A stretch of 64,000 nt of DNA from Pseudomonadota bacterium (GTDB lineage: Bacteria > Bdellovibrionota_B > Oligoflexia > Oligoflexales > CAIYRB01). The stretch spans positions 1 to 64,000 of the forward strand of contig JAPLFY010000137.1 in the NCBI GenBank assembly GCA_026390435.1, in the 5' to 3' direction. Position numbers and translations under genes: made by a program. Shown here one piece after another: positions 17,739-26,694 of the stretch. The number at the start of each line of letters is the position of its first letter. Positions within the stretch are counted from its first letter, which is position 1. The notes beneath the pieces are model-generated. The model searched no databases. It was not told the DNA's origin and saw nothing but the letters and a program-made list of their open reading frames with translations.

Positions 17739-18968
17739 ATGAAGAAGATCAAAGTGGCCAAGCCGGTTGTGGAACTCGACGGCGATGAGATGACACGTAT
17801 TATTTGGCGGATGATCAAGGACAAACTGATCCTTCCCCATCTCGATATCGACCTCAAGTATTTCGACCTGAGCATGGAAAACCGCGACCTCACCGACGAC
17901 CAAGTCACCGTGGATGCAGCTAAAGCCATCCAGCAGTACGATGTGGGCATCAAGTGTGCAACGATCACCCCTGATGAAGCTCGAGTCAAAGAATTCAAGC
18001 TTAAAAAGATGTGGAAGAGCCCTAACGGCACGATCCGCAACATCCTTGGCGGCACCGTGTTCCGCGCTCCGATTATCTGTCATAACGTTCCCCGTTTGGT
18101 AAAGAACTGGACCAAGCCGATCGTCATTGGTCGCCATGCATACGGTGATCAGTACCGCGCAACCGACGTCAAGATTCCTGGCGCCGGCAAACTGACCATG
18201 ATGTTTGAACCCAAAGGCGGCGGTGCCTCGACCACTTGGGAAATCAACGAATTTACCGGGCCGGGCATTGGCATGGGCATGTTCAATACCGACGAATCCA
18301 TCGAGGGATTTGCCCGCTCAGTGTTTGAGTACGGTATTTTGGTGAAATATCCAGTTTATCTCTCGACCAAAAACACCATCCTCAAGACCTACGACGGCCG
18401 CTTCAAGGACATTTTCCAGGCGCTCTTCGACAAAGAATACGCAGGTCGTTACAAAGAGCTTGGCTTAACCTACGAACACCGTCTGATCGACGACATGGTA
18501 GCGCAAGTCCTAAAGTGGGACGGTGGCATCGTCTGGGCCTGCAAAAACTACGATGGGGACGTACAATCCGACACCGTCGCTCAAGGCTTCGGTTCACTCG
18601 GCATGATGACCTCCGTACTCATGTGTCCAAATGGCCGCACTATCGAGACTGAGGCTGCACACGGCACGGTAACACGCCACTACCGCGATCATCAGGCCGG
18701 CAAAGCGACCAGCACCAATCCGGTAGCTAGTATTTTTGCTTGGACACAGGGGCTGGTCCACCGCGGCAAGTTGGACAACACGCCTGAGCTGATCCACTTT
18801 GCCCAAACTCTCGAAAAAGTATGTGTGCAAACGATCGAAGGCGGCAAGATGACGAAAGACCTCGCGGTCTCCATCCACGGCAACAAAGTGCCAGCTGATT
18901 CGTACCTGAATACCGGTGACTTTCTCGATGCTCTAGCAAGCAATTTAGAGGCAGCGCTTAAGCATTAA
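17739..18968 (+). CDS. icd: NADP-dependent isocitrate dehydrogenase
   Basis: The enzyme converts isocitrate to 2-oxoglutarate and CO2 with NADPH formation in the TCA cycle (cytoplasm). The sequence is of the dimeric, eukaryote-like type: [14 protein letters not shown] at the N-terminus, [30 protein letters not shown], and [20 protein letters not shown] with the metal-binding Asp. The C-terminal part has [15 protein letters not shown] and [11 protein letters not shown]. The frame extends to 17676, but AAGGGAG is eight bases before the ATG at 17739, giving 409 residues, normal for the family. It stands alone between two unrelated genes. Confidence 0.95.
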   Translation: MKKIKVAKPVVELDGDEMTRIIWRMIKDKLILPHLDIDLKYFDLSMENRDLTDDQVTVDAAKAIQQYDVGIKCATITPDEARVKEFKLKKMWKSPNGTIRNILGGTVFRAPIICHNVPRLVKNWTKPIVIGRHAYGDQYRATDVKIPGAGKLTMMFEPKGGGASTTWEINEFTGPGIGMGMFNTDESIEGFARSVFEYGILVKYPVYLSTKNTILKTYDGRFKDIFQALFDKEYAGRYKELGLTYEHRLIDDMVAQVLKWDGGIVWACKNYDGDVQSDTVAQGFGSLGMMTSVLMCPNGRTIETEAAHGTVTRHYRDHQAGKATSTNPVASIFAWTQGLVHRGKLDNTPELIHFAQTLEKVCVQTIEGGKMTKDLAVSIHGNKVPADSYLNTGDFLDALASNLEAALKH

Positions 18969-19017
18969 GCCCGCGCTACCCCAGCCGGTCTCTCGATCTG
19001 ACTCAATGCAACTCTAC

Positions 19018-19046
19018 GGAGGTTGGCACGTCTCGTGTCAGCCTCC
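19018..19046. terminator. 13-bp stem-loop between convergent genes
   Basis: GGAGGTTGGCACG and CGTGTCAGCCTCC pair over 13 positions (two G-U pairs in RNA) around the loop TCT. The stem lies 50 bases after the icd stop and overlaps the last bases of the convergent SH3 lipoprotein gene. There is no T-run on either side, so it is a transcript-end stabiliser or a rho-assisted stop rather than a classic intrinsic terminator. Confidence 0.5.
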
Positions 19047-19694
19047 GGGTGCTTTGGGGCTAAGAAACTTGCTTTGTACCCACTGCCCCTTAGCGATCTT
19101 TACCCATTTACCTTTTTTGGATACGACCCGTACTTCTTCGCCTGCCTGTAGCTGGCGTACAACGCTCGCTTTCACGCTGGGTTTGCTGCGGACATTTAGC
19201 GTGCTTGCTTTGACGTAGCGAGTGGCTTTGCCCTTGCTGACCTTGCCGTGTTTACCACCTTTGGCCTTGTGCTTGTGGCCACGTTGGCCGGACCCTGACG
19301 ACTGGTCCATCGGCATTTCATTGGCCTGAGGACCTTCGCCCAACCCAGCCTCTTGAAACGGCGCTGGTGCGGCCGAATCCATAGCCACTGCTTCACCGTC
19401 TAGGGGCGCTTCAGGCACAGGTTCAGAATCGGCTAGAGGTTGCTCACCCTGTTCACTGGTAGCTGCAATTGGCTCTCGAGGAGTTGCGTTTTCTTTAGCG
19501 TCATTCGGTGCGACAGCAGCCGCTTCGGCAGATGCTCCTGACTCAGTCGCTGCTGAGTCGCCAGATACTGACCCGGTGACGGCAGCTACCGGTTCTTGAG
19601 GCGACTTTTGATCGCTATCACTACAAGCGGCCAGCAGACTAAAGGTAGCTGTAAACCATAAGCTCAAGAAACCCTGACGCTGCCTTGCCGTCAT
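19038..19694 (-). CDS. SH3b-domain lipoprotein
   Basis: This 218-residue protein has a lipoprotein signal with lipobox LLAAC. It continues with a long low-complexity Ala/Glu/Pro/Ser linker (about 25-140) and a Lys/Gly/His-rich stretch. The C-terminal bacterial SH3 domain (about 155-215) reads ASTLNVRSKPSVKASVVRQL and GKWVKIAKGQWVQSKFL. Such domains usually bind peptidoglycan or proteins in the envelope. CGGAGGT lies eight bases before the ATG. It runs convergent to icd and is 54 bases downstream of the thioredoxin gene on the same strand. Confidence 0.8.
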   Translation of the reverse strand: MTARQRQGFLSLWFTATFSLLAACSDSDQKSPQEPVAAVTGSVSGDSAATESGASAEAAAVAPNDAKENATPREPIAATSEQGEQPLADSEPVPEAPLDGEAVAMDSAAPAPFQEAGLGEGPQANEMPMDQSSGSGQRGHKHKAKGGKHGKVSKGKATRYVKASTLNVRSKPSVKASVVRQLQAGEEVRVVSKKGKWVKIAKGQWVQSKFLSPKAPGG

Positions 19695-19748
19695 GACTGC
19701 GACCTCCGCTGATCGGTTTAGAAAAGTGTACGTAGATGATGCCTAATA

Positions 19749-20069
19749 CTACCGCTGAGGCACCGCCTTGTCGATGAGTTCTTGCAACGATTTTATACCC
19801 TTAAAGCCAATCACCTGACCCACCTTAGACTTATCTTTAAAGACAAAAAAAGCCGGCAACACCTCGGTATCGGTGATCTCTAGGATTTCCGGGTGGTCAT
19901 CCGTTGATATCTGCCCAAAGCGGGTTTGATGGGTATCGGCGGCCACGATGCGCTCAATGGCGGGAATGGACAATTTACAGGCGCCACAGCCCTTCTTCCA
20001 AAGTTTGAGAAAGACGGCGGCTCCACTCTCGATCTGCTCTTGGAGTTGCTCAGGGGTCCAGTTTTCCAA
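19749..20069 (-). CDS. Small cytoplasmic thioredoxin-fold protein
   Basis: The 106 residues have the thioredoxin fold with the active site KKGCGACKLSIP (CGAC instead of CGPC) and the cis-proline region EVLPAFFVFKD. There is no signal peptide, so it should act in the cytoplasm as a disulfide reductase. The start is TTG at 20069 with AAGGAG nine bases upstream. It is divergent from the ABC-importer operon and upstream of the SH3 lipoprotein gene. Confidence 0.82.
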   Translation of the reverse strand: MENWTPEQLQEQIESGAAVFLKLWKKGCGACKLSIPAIERIVAADTHQTRFGQISTDDHPEILEITDTEVLPAFFVFKDKSKVGQVIGFKGIKSLQELIDKAVPQR

Positions 20070-20194
20070 TGCTTTCAGCTCCTTGTAAATCTTCCTTGCG
20101 CCCTAACCTTAGCGCAGTAGAATGCGCTCGCGTCGCCTCCAACCATACCGCCAACGGGCCGAAGTGAATAGCCCCGACATCGCAAGGTCTTACG

Positions 20195-21484
20195 ATGCTA
20201 AAAATGATAACGATTTGGCTCTCCCTCTGTCTGTCCGCCACCGCTTTTGCCAACGATCAGCTGGTCATTCTGTCTCCGCATCGGAAATCGATGCAGGAAG
20301 AATTCATCCCTAGGTTCAAAGACTTCTATAAAAAGACCTTCGGTACTGCCGTAGATGTCGAGTGGCTCGATAACGGCGGCACTGCCGACGCGGTCCGCTT
20401 GCTGCGCACCCGCTTCGCTAAGAACCCACAAAGTGCCAATGTCGACCTCATTTGGGGCGGAGGAACCAGCGCCTATTTGGACCTCAGCCGTGATCAGTTG
20501 CTCGCCAAAATACCCGTGCCAGTTGGTCTAAGCACCACCATTGCCGGCGTGCCGATGTATGACCAGACCCAAACCTGGTACGCCACCGCCATGTCGTCCT
20601 TCGGCATCTTCACCAACCGCAAAGTTTTGAGTCTCGAGGGCCTAACGCCGCCCAAGCACTGGGAGGACTTAGCAGGCCCCAAATTCCGCGGTCAAATCAC
20701 GTTGGCAGACCCACGCCACTCCGGCACCGCCCTCACTATGGCCATGATCCTGCTGCAAGCACACGGTTGGGACAAAGGCTGGTCCGTGCTGACTCGCATC
20801 GCGGCCAATACGCGCGCCTTCACGCAATCAAGCTCAGACCCGATTAAAGCGGTCGTTGCCGGCGATGCTGCGGCTTCAATGGCAATCGATTTTTACGCCC
20901 AGCCGAAAGTCGATGAACTCGGCGCGGACAAGCTGGACTTTCTACTGCCTGATTCCGAGACCGTGCTAGATCCAGATCCAGTCGCTGTCGCAAAAGGCGC
21001 GCCTCATGCCGTCGTTGCTGCACGTTTTGTTAATTACTTACTGAGCCTTGATGCTCAAAAGATCCTGATTTTGCCGAAAGGCGCTGCAGATGGTCCCCGT
21101 CTAGCAACTCTGGGACGCATGGCCGTGACTACAGCAGCTTACGAAGCCACCGAAGGTCGACGCGTCAACGCCTTCAATCCCTTTAAGCAAAAGAAATTTG
21201 TCGCCCTCGACTTGAACAAAACAGTAAAGCTCGAGCACATCCTCGGCGACCTTCTCGGCGCAACCCAGATTGACCTACAAAGAGAGCTCGCGGCAGCTTG
21301 GATGGCCGTCATCAAGCGCGGACTCAAACCTGAGGAGGTCGCGGACCTGACGAAAGCACCCGTCAGTGAGAAAGAGTTGCTGGCGCTATCGGCAAAATGG
21401 GACGACAATCTCGTTCGCAACCAAACTATCAACGCCTGGGCTAATGCCGCCAAGGCAACCTACAAACGCATCGCTGGGCAGTAA
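20195..21484 (+). CDS. ABC importer substrate-binding protein, iron(III)-type family
   Basis: A short signal peptide (ITIWLSLCLSATAFA) is followed by a type 1 solute-binding fold: HRKSMQEEFIPRFKDFY, SSFGIFTNRKVLSLEGL, and WEDLAGPKFRGQITLADPRH. This is typical of periplasmic Fe3+/anion-binding proteins (AfuA/FbpA/FutA relatives). A C-terminal extension of about 100 residues goes beyond the usual length. It is the first gene of a three-gene importer: binding protein, ATPase (26 bases on) and permease. The actual ligand (iron, a phosphonate-like anion or another solute) cannot be read from the sequence. Confidence 0.85.
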   Translation: MLKMITIWLSLCLSATAFANDQLVILSPHRKSMQEEFIPRFKDFYKKTFGTAVDVEWLDNGGTADAVRLLRTRFAKNPQSANVDLIWGGGTSAYLDLSRDQLLAKIPVPVGLSTTIAGVPMYDQTQTWYATAMSSFGIFTNRKVLSLEGLTPPKHWEDLAGPKFRGQITLADPRHSGTALTMAMILLQAHGWDKGWSVLTRIAANTRAFTQSSSDPIKAVVAGDAAASMAIDFYAQPKVDELGADKLDFLLPDSETVLDPDPVAVAKGAPHAVVAARFVNYLLSLDAQKILILPKGAADGPRLATLGRMAVTTAAYEATEGRRVNAFNPFKQKKFVALDLNKTVKLEHILGDLLGATQIDLQRELAAAWMAVIKRGLKPEEVADLTKAPVSEKELLALSAKWDDNLVRNQTINAWANAAKATYKRIAGQ

Positions 21485-21509
21485 CGGAAGTCCTGAACGG
21501 AAGTCGCGC

Positions 21510-22607
21510 ATGGAAGTCGTATTCGATAACATCGTAAAGAAGTACGGCGATGTCACTGCCGTTGGCGGTGTCACATTGCGGATAGCGGACGGTGCCTTGC
21601 ACTTTCTGCTGGGACCGTCTGGCTGTGGCAAAACTACCGTGCTGCGTATGCTGGCTGGCCTCGAGACACCAACGGGTGGCCGCATCCTATTCAATGGCCG
21701 CGACGTCACCAACTTGCCAGCCGCTGCGCGCGGCATCGGCATGGTATTTCAGAACTACGCACTGTGGCCGCACATGACTGTGCGTAAGAACATCGAATAC
21801 GGTCTTTCCGTACAGAAGATGCCAACGGCCGACTTGCGCAAGCGCGCGCAAGAGGCACTAGAGATCACTCAGCTCAGTCAGTACGGCGAGCGTTTACCTG
21901 GACAACTTTCTGGAGGCCAGCAACAGCGGGTCGCGTTAGCTCGCGCCCTCGCAGTGCGGCCATCGGTACTTTTGCTAGATGAACCACTCAGCAATTTGGA
22001 TGCGCAACTGCGCCTTGAAATGCGCGACAACTTAAGCCGCATCCATAAACAGCTTGGAATCACCACTGTCTACGTGACGCATGATCAAAAAGAGGCCCTG
22101 TCGATGGGGACGTCGGTCAGCGTGCTAAGGGCTGGACGCTTGATTCAATCTGATCCACCGCGCCAACTCTATCACTCACCTAAGACACCATTCGTAGCGC
22201 GCTTTGTCGGCGAGACGAATCTAGTCGAGGGCGAGTGCGTCAGTACTGAGTCGGGTAAGCACACCATGAAAACAGCCTTCGGTTTACTCACCGCCAGCCG
22301 CACCATGACGGTCCTGAGAACGGGGCAAAAATATATGGTGTCCATTCGCCCCGAGGCAGTGAAATTGCAGCTAAGCGGCGCGTCCCCGAGCCCGGCAAAT
22401 CCACTAAATTTAAAGCTAGAGCATTTAACTTACCTAGGTGAGTCCGAGCAGTTTCAACTCCTCTCCGCCGATGGAAGCGAGCTCCGCGCCAGCATTTTTA
22501 ATCCGCCCGATCATAAATTAGCTACTGGCGACACGATCACCGGCTGGGTGGCTCCAGAAGATGTCTTAGTACTACCGGTAGAGACCGATCACTCAGCGAG
22601 TACCTGA
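21510..22607 (+). CDS. ABC importer ATPase (FbpC/PotA-like)
   Basis: The frame overlaps the binding-protein gene if taken from 21366; the ATG at 21510 (MEVVFDNIVKKYG) is the proper start and gives 365 residues. Motifs: Walker A GPSGCGKTT, Q-loop FQNYALWPH, signature LSGGQQQRVALARAL, Walker B LLLDEPLSNLD and switch VYVTHDQ. The C-terminal 120 residues form a TOBE-type regulatory domain (GQKYMVSIRPEAVKL). The protein hydrolyses ATP on the cytoplasmic face to power uptake. It ends two bases before the permease gene. Confidence 0.92.
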   Translation: MEVVFDNIVKKYGDVTAVGGVTLRIADGALHFLLGPSGCGKTTVLRMLAGLETPTGGRILFNGRDVTNLPAAARGIGMVFQNYALWPHMTVRKNIEYGLSVQKMPTADLRKRAQEALEITQLSQYGERLPGQLSGGQQQRVALARALAVRPSVLLLDEPLSNLDAQLRLEMRDNLSRIHKQLGITTVYVTHDQKEALSMGTSVSVLRAGRLIQSDPPRQLYHSPKTPFVARFVGETNLVEGECVSTESGKHTMKTAFGLLTASRTMTVLRTGQKYMVSIRPEAVKLQLSGASPSPANPLNLKLEHLTYLGESEQFQLLSADGSELRASIFNPPDHKLATGDTITGWVAPEDVLVLPVETDHSAST

Positions 22608-22609
22608 GC

Positions 22610-24325
22610 ATGAGTCAGGCCACTGGCACACGGCGCCACTTTGTATTCACCGAGAGCTTACTAGGCTATGCCACTATGCTAGCCTTGGTGGCTGTATTGG
22701 TGACGTTTCTGATTTTGCCCGTCGGGGTGATTTTGGTGAAAGCCTTCCGCGGACCGTCGGGCTTCACTCTTGATTACTTCAAACTGCTGTTTGCCAACGA
22801 ACTCCACATGGAGGCGACGCTCAACAGCCTTGCACTCGGACTAGTGACGGTCATCGCCACGACCATCGTGGCACTGCCTTTAGCCCTGGCCAACACCAAG
22901 CTAGACTTTCCCGGCAAAAGCCTTTTGACTGGGTTGCTCCTGATGCCCATGGTAATGCCGCCTTTTGTCGGCGCGATTGGCATCCAGCGCTTTTTTGCCC
23001 GACGTGGCGTCGTGAATTTACTGCTGATGAAGCTAGGCGTGACCGAGACACCGATTGAATGGCTCGAAGGCAGCAGAATTTTCTGGGCAGTTGCGGTCTT
23101 GGAAGCGCTGCACTTGTATCCGATCCTCTATCTAAACCTAACGAGCGCTCTCGCTAATATCGATCCCAGTCTAGATGACGTCGCCGATACGTTCGGTGTC
23201 AGCAGGTGGAAGCGCCTCAAGGACATCACCTGGCCACTAGCTAGGCCGGGCTACTTCGCCGGTGCGATCATTGTGTTCATCTGGGCTTTTACCGATCTAG
23301 GCACGCCGCTACTAGTAGGCTATCAGCAAGCTTTACCAGTACGCATCTTCAACATGATCAGCGATGTGAATGAAAACCCCGTGGGCTTCGCCCTCGTTGT
23401 TTTGGTGATCGTCCTCACTCTCGTTATTTTCTTCGTATCGAAGGCAACGCTGGCCGGGAAAAAGTACGAGATGCTAGCCCGCGGCCATGTCACCAACCGG
23501 GTGCAGAAATTGTCGGCGTGGGGCGCCATTCCCTGCTACCTGATGCTAGGCACCGTCATATGCGCAGCGGTAGTACCGCACCTAAGCGTGCTGCTCACCA
23601 GCTTCAGCGACAATTGGTTCATGACGATTTTGCCGGAGCACTACACGCTCGAACACTATCAACAAGTGTTGTCGACTGAGCTTCCCGCCATAGGAATCAA
23701 AAACAGTCTGCTGTTCTCCGGTATCTCTACCGTGGTCGATTTGGTGCTCGGCGTGCTCATCGCATATGTCATCGTGCGCAAGGTCGTGCCTTTCACGCAG
23801 CTACTCGAAGCCATCACCATGATGCCGCTTGCCCTGCCAGGGATCGTCCTCGCATTTGGTTATGTGGTGACCTTCACCGGAACAAAAATTGACCCTTTTA
23901 TGAATCCTATGCCGCTGCTCATTATCGCTTACGCGATTCGCCGCCTACCCTACATGGTGCGCGCTGCGATCGCAGGTCTTATGCAAACCAGCCGCAGTCT
24001 AGAAGAAGCATCGATGGTATTCGGCGCTAGCCGCTTCACCACACTACGCCGCATCACCATGCCACTGATTGCTGCTAATCTAGTGGCTGGGTGTCTGCTC
24101 TGCTTTGCCTACGCGATGCTAGATGTAAGCGACAGCTTAATCCTTGCCATGAAGGACCGCTTCTATCCCCTCACCAAGGCCATTTACTCGCTGTTTCTTG
24201 AGCAAGGCCGCGGTGAGCTAACCGCTTCAGCATTAGGCGTGATCGGCATGATCATCCTCGCGGGATGCTTACTTGGTGCTTCGCGCGTGTTGGGGCAAAA
24301 GATGGGCGAGCTGTTCCGCAGCTAA
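22610..24325 (+). CDS. ABC importer permease, fused double-length
   Basis: The 571 residues contain two copies of the binding-protein-dependent permease domain, about 12 membrane helices in all. Each half has an EAA loop: DTFGVSRWKRLKDITWPLA near residue 200 and MVFGASRFTTLRRITMPLI near 470. This fused arrangement is typical of FbpB/AfuB-type iron permeases. The gene begins two bases after the ATPase stop, so translation is coupled. The stop is immediately followed by a 15-base repeat shared with the end of the GH35 gene. Confidence 0.92.
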   Translation: MSQATGTRRHFVFTESLLGYATMLALVAVLVTFLILPVGVILVKAFRGPSGFTLDYFKLLFANELHMEATLNSLALGLVTVIATTIVALPLALANTKLDFPGKSLLTGLLLMPMVMPPFVGAIGIQRFFARRGVVNLLLMKLGVTETPIEWLEGSRIFWAVAVLEALHLYPILYLNLTSALANIDPSLDDVADTFGVSRWKRLKDITWPLARPGYFAGAIIVFIWAFTDLGTPLLVGYQQALPVRIFNMISDVNENPVGFALVVLVIVLTLVIFFVSKATLAGKKYEMLARGHVTNRVQKLSAWGAIPCYLMLGTVICAAVVPHLSVLLTSFSDNWFMTILPEHYTLEHYQQVLSTELPAIGIKNSLLFSGISTVVDLVLGVLIAYVIVRKVVPFTQLLEAITMMPLALPGIVLAFGYVVTFTGTKIDPFMNPMPLLIIAYAIRRLPYMVRAAIAGLMQTSRSLEEASMVFGASRFTTLRRITMPLIAANLVAGCLLCFAYAMLDVSDSLILAMKDRFYPLTKAIYSLFLEQGRGELTASALGVIGMIILAGCLLGASRVLGQKMGELFRS

Positions 24326-24339
24326 TGGGGTCAGGCACT
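24325..24339 (+). repeat. 15-base repeat, copy 1 (after the ABC permease gene)
   Basis: ATGGGGTCAGGCACT starts at the last base of the permease stop codon. An exact copy lies at 47103-47117 inside the last codons of the GH35 gene. The core GGGGTCAG also occurs inverted (CTGACCCC) near 968. These may be ends of a small REP-like or IS-derived element. Confidence 0.6.
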
Positions 24340-24411
24340 TCGGGTAACCTACTGAAACCCTAAGACCTTACTAGGGTCCGCCGCACCAAAGCATTGAGAT
24401 CGGTATAAACG

Positions 24412-24433
24412 TACCGCCTCCTGGCAGGCGGTA
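24412..24433. terminator. Stem-loop after the ABC importer operon
   Basis: TACCGCCT and AGGCGGTA form a perfect 8-bp stem around a 6-base loop, 86 bases after the permease stop and before the insertion sequence. No T-run follows, so it may be a rho-assisted or weak terminator. Confidence 0.45.
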
Positions 24434-24495
24434 TATCACCAAATTCACGCCACTAAGCCAGATACGTATTGAGTCATAGGAAAATGTTACCGAAA

Positions 24496-25795
24496 GCGGA
24501 ATAGATTTTGCCTGTTAGGCTGCCTCGTCTGGGTCTTTGGGAATCCTTCCTTGGTTCAGCTTGTGTAGCCTCTCTCCAAACAGCCGAAGCTTGGCATCCA
24601 GGCCTCGCTTTAGCACCAATGGGTCGAGCAAATCACGGTCCGTCTGCAAGCGCTTAGTTTGAAGCTCCGAGAGCTTGCCCGAGTCAAGCAGACGGTCACA
24701 AGGAGTCTTCGGCTTGTCATAAATCTTCCTTAGCCTTCCACCGATGCGGATCTTCTGCGTGAGCTTGAGAACTGGACAAAAGAAGTTCAAAAATGGATTC
24801 CAATAGTTCTGATAAATGTCGTTCATTAAATCGACTAGGTCTTGCTCCTCTATCCGGTGGTAACCAAATAACTGGCGCACGTGAGTATTATTTTTCTGTT
24901 CCACATGGGCTGCGTCGTTCTTTTTGTATGGACGTCTGCGGACGAATTTCACCGGCCCATTCTTTTGGCTTTGCATGTAGCTAACGAGAGATTGGTTGAT
25001 AAACTCGGAGCCGTTGTCGCAGGCAAACCCCACCATTCTGAAGGGCAGACCGCCACGAATCTCGATGATTTTTGCAAGTACGCTAGCAGCGTCTTTGCCC
25101 AGTGTGGCACGATTAGCAGTCCAGCCAGATAATAGGTCGGTTACCGTTAATGAGTTGGCAAATAAACCTTGTAAGGCGTTTCCACAGTGGGCAACCGTGT
25201 CTGCCTCGACCATCCCAGGTCTATCGACGTGTTTATCTATTAGCTCAATTGGGATTTTCGACTTTAGGAAGGCTCCTGCCTTTGTCGCCGATAAACCTCG
25301 GTTGCAGGTGGTCTTAACCGGCTTCAGCAGCCTGTCTATCGTGGACGGACTAACCTCGTGAAGTTTACGCTCATCCTCGGGCGTCACGGCTACTGACTGC
25401 TTGTAGTACGGCAACCAAATTGGGATCGCCACTTTCATCTTAACCGAGCACATATAGTTCATGAGCTTCCACAAAGAGACCAGATGGTGCACGCAGCTAG
25501 GGTCATATTTGGCCTTGGGACCTGGCTTTGAACGTGGTTCGCCGGCCCGTTCCCCTAAGATGCGGATGGCATGCTTCCGGGTGTAGCCACAAACCTGGCA
25601 AAACTCGTCCAGGATCAAGCCTTGCTGCTTTCTGGTGGCATTTTTGTAGCGCATACGAATGGCGGCGAGGTATTGTTTACGAGCCTCGATAGTCACAGTG
25701 AGTCCTTTCACTAAGCGCCGAGAATAGCCGGGAAAAGCTTGGTTCTCGGTGCGGGTTAATGTGATTTATCGAGGCAGCCTACCAAATTATTCCGC
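24496..25795 (-). mobile_element. Insertion sequence of about 1.3 kb with one transposase gene
   Basis: Both ends carry related inverted sequences. At the left are GCGGAATA (24496-24503) and TAGGCTGCCTCG (24516-24527). At the right, read inverted, are GCGGAATA (25788-25795) and TAGGCTGCCTCG (25770-25781). The distance between the two blocks differs by four bases. The left inner repeat covers the last codons of the transposase. I could not find a convincing target-site duplication, so the exact outer borders are uncertain. The element lies between the ABC importer and a gene that appears to have lost its start. Confidence 0.75.
24515..25711 (-). CDS. DDE transposase with integrase catalytic core
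   Basis: The 398-residue protein has an N-terminal helix-turn-helix-like region (LDEFCQVCGYTRKHAIRIL) and a Pro/Lys hinge (PRSKPGPKAKYDP). An rve/integrase core follows, with the acidic triad in MVEADTVAHCG, GFACDNGSEF and AAHVEQKNN (D, D, E). It resembles the integrase-type transposases of several unclassified IS groups. No frameshift or internal stop is seen, so it may be active. The last residues DEAA are encoded by the left inverted repeat. Confidence 0.88.
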   Translation of the reverse strand: MKGLTVTIEARKQYLAAIRMRYKNATRKQQGLILDEFCQVCGYTRKHAIRILGERAGEPRSKPGPKAKYDPSCVHHLVSLWKLMNYMCSVKMKVAIPIWLPYYKQSVAVTPEDERKLHEVSPSTIDRLLKPVKTTCNRGLSATKAGAFLKSKIPIELIDKHVDRPGMVEADTVAHCGNALQGLFANSLTVTDLLSGWTANRATLGKDAASVLAKIIEIRGGLPFRMVGFACDNGSEFINQSLVSYMQSQKNGPVKFVRRRPYKKNDAAHVEQKNNTHVRQLFGYHRIEEQDLVDLMNDIYQNYWNPFLNFFCPVLKLTQKIRIGGRLRKIYDKPKTPCDRLLDSGKLSELQTKRLQTDRDLLDPLVLKRGLDAKLRLFGERLHKLNQGRIPKDPDEAA

Positions 25796-25804
25796 ACCGG
25801 TCCG

Positions 25805-26644
25805 GTGGCATTTAATTCAACTCAACTCGTTATAGCCAACATTGCTAAAGCCGGCAGCTCCAAAGTTGGCGGGTTCGCTACTTCCCTTACTAAAGGTCTG
25901 TCAGATGACAGTTTCGCCTTCAATGGAAAAACTTTCGGTAAACTTAAATCATCGCTAAATACGAACGCCAAAACGCTAACTGCTTTTGAATCTATAGGTA
26001 AACCATTCAAATCGATGAACGACCTGTTCGCTGCGCATGGTTTAAAAGGCTCGATCAAAGTTGATGAGATGAAGGCATATGTGAAGGTCGCAAGCGCAGC
26101 GCTCACCGCACTATCACAACCAAAGGCTTCAGTGCCTCGCCTTGACACAGCAACTATGGCCCGCGCACTACGCGTCTCGGTCGCGCTATCCATTGTCGCA
26201 GCAAAGAAAAGTAGCGCTGGCCTGAACCTAGACGACAAACCAGCATGGGGATATGCGGGTGCCTGCAGCACCTACAACCAGAGTGCTGCTAACAATAAAA
26301 ACTGGATGTGCTATCAAAAAGAAATTGGCGGATCGATTGGCTATATCAGTGCTGGCAACAAAAAGCAGTGGGAGGACGCTTTCGATCCTAGTAAAAAATA
26401 TAAGGTTTGCGATGCAGCATCGGCGCCCAAAGGCAGCGGTGCCTGGGGATGGATTGCAGACCCGAGTGCCCCGGGTGGCGGCGAATCTTGCCACGTGGAT
26501 GTACCAGTTACTGATTCTAGTCTTCAGCCAATTTGCGCTAAATATAAGGACATAGACTCAGGAGACTGCAAGCCTAGCGCGAACCAAAAGACTGAGAAGT
26601 CAAATACTCCTGAAAACTCGGATGAGGACTCTGATCAGGAGTAA
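25805..26644 (+). CDS. Cys-containing secreted-type protein, probably cut at its 5' end by the IS
   Basis: I do not recognise the family. The 279-residue frame begins with a GTG only nine bases after the right end of the insertion sequence. There is no signal peptide and no ribosome binding site, and upstream the frame runs into the IS. The N-terminal half is helical and Ala/Ser/Lys-rich. The C-terminal half holds several Cys (YAGACSTYN, NWMCYQKE, KVCDAAS, ESCHVDV, PICAKYKD, GDCKPS), which suggests export to an oxidising compartment. It ends in an acidic tail (EDSDQE). Such a protein without a signal peptide is odd, so loss of the original start by IS insertion is the simplest reading; it may be a pseudogene. 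Confidence 0.55.
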   Translation: MAFNSTQLVIANIAKAGSSKVGGFATSLTKGLSDDSFAFNGKTFGKLKSSLNTNAKTLTAFESIGKPFKSMNDLFAAHGLKGSIKVDEMKAYVKVASAALTALSQPKASVPRLDTATMARALRVSVALSIVAAKKSSAGLNLDDKPAWGYAGACSTYNQSAANNKNWMCYQKEIGGSIGYISAGNKKQWEDAFDPSKKYKVCDAASAPKGSGAWGWIADPSAPGGGESCHVDVPVTDSSLQPICAKYKDIDSGDCKPSANQKTEKSNTPENSDEDSDQE

Positions 26645-26694
26645 GAAACAGTACTGATTAGGTTCAAGTTTAAACGTGAAAATAAAACGCAGAA

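Noticed and set aside
17697-18137. Minus-strand frame opposite icd
   Set aside because: The plus frame is a clear isocitrate dehydrogenase; the antisense frame has no recognisable motif.
21366-21509. N-terminal extension of the ABC ATPase
   Set aside because: It overlaps the end of the binding-protein gene and has no ATPase-like sequence; ATG at 21510 fits the family.
24326-25800. Larger genomic island around the IS
   Set aside because: Only one transposase and its inverted ends are seen; no integrase, tRNA or attachment site nearby.
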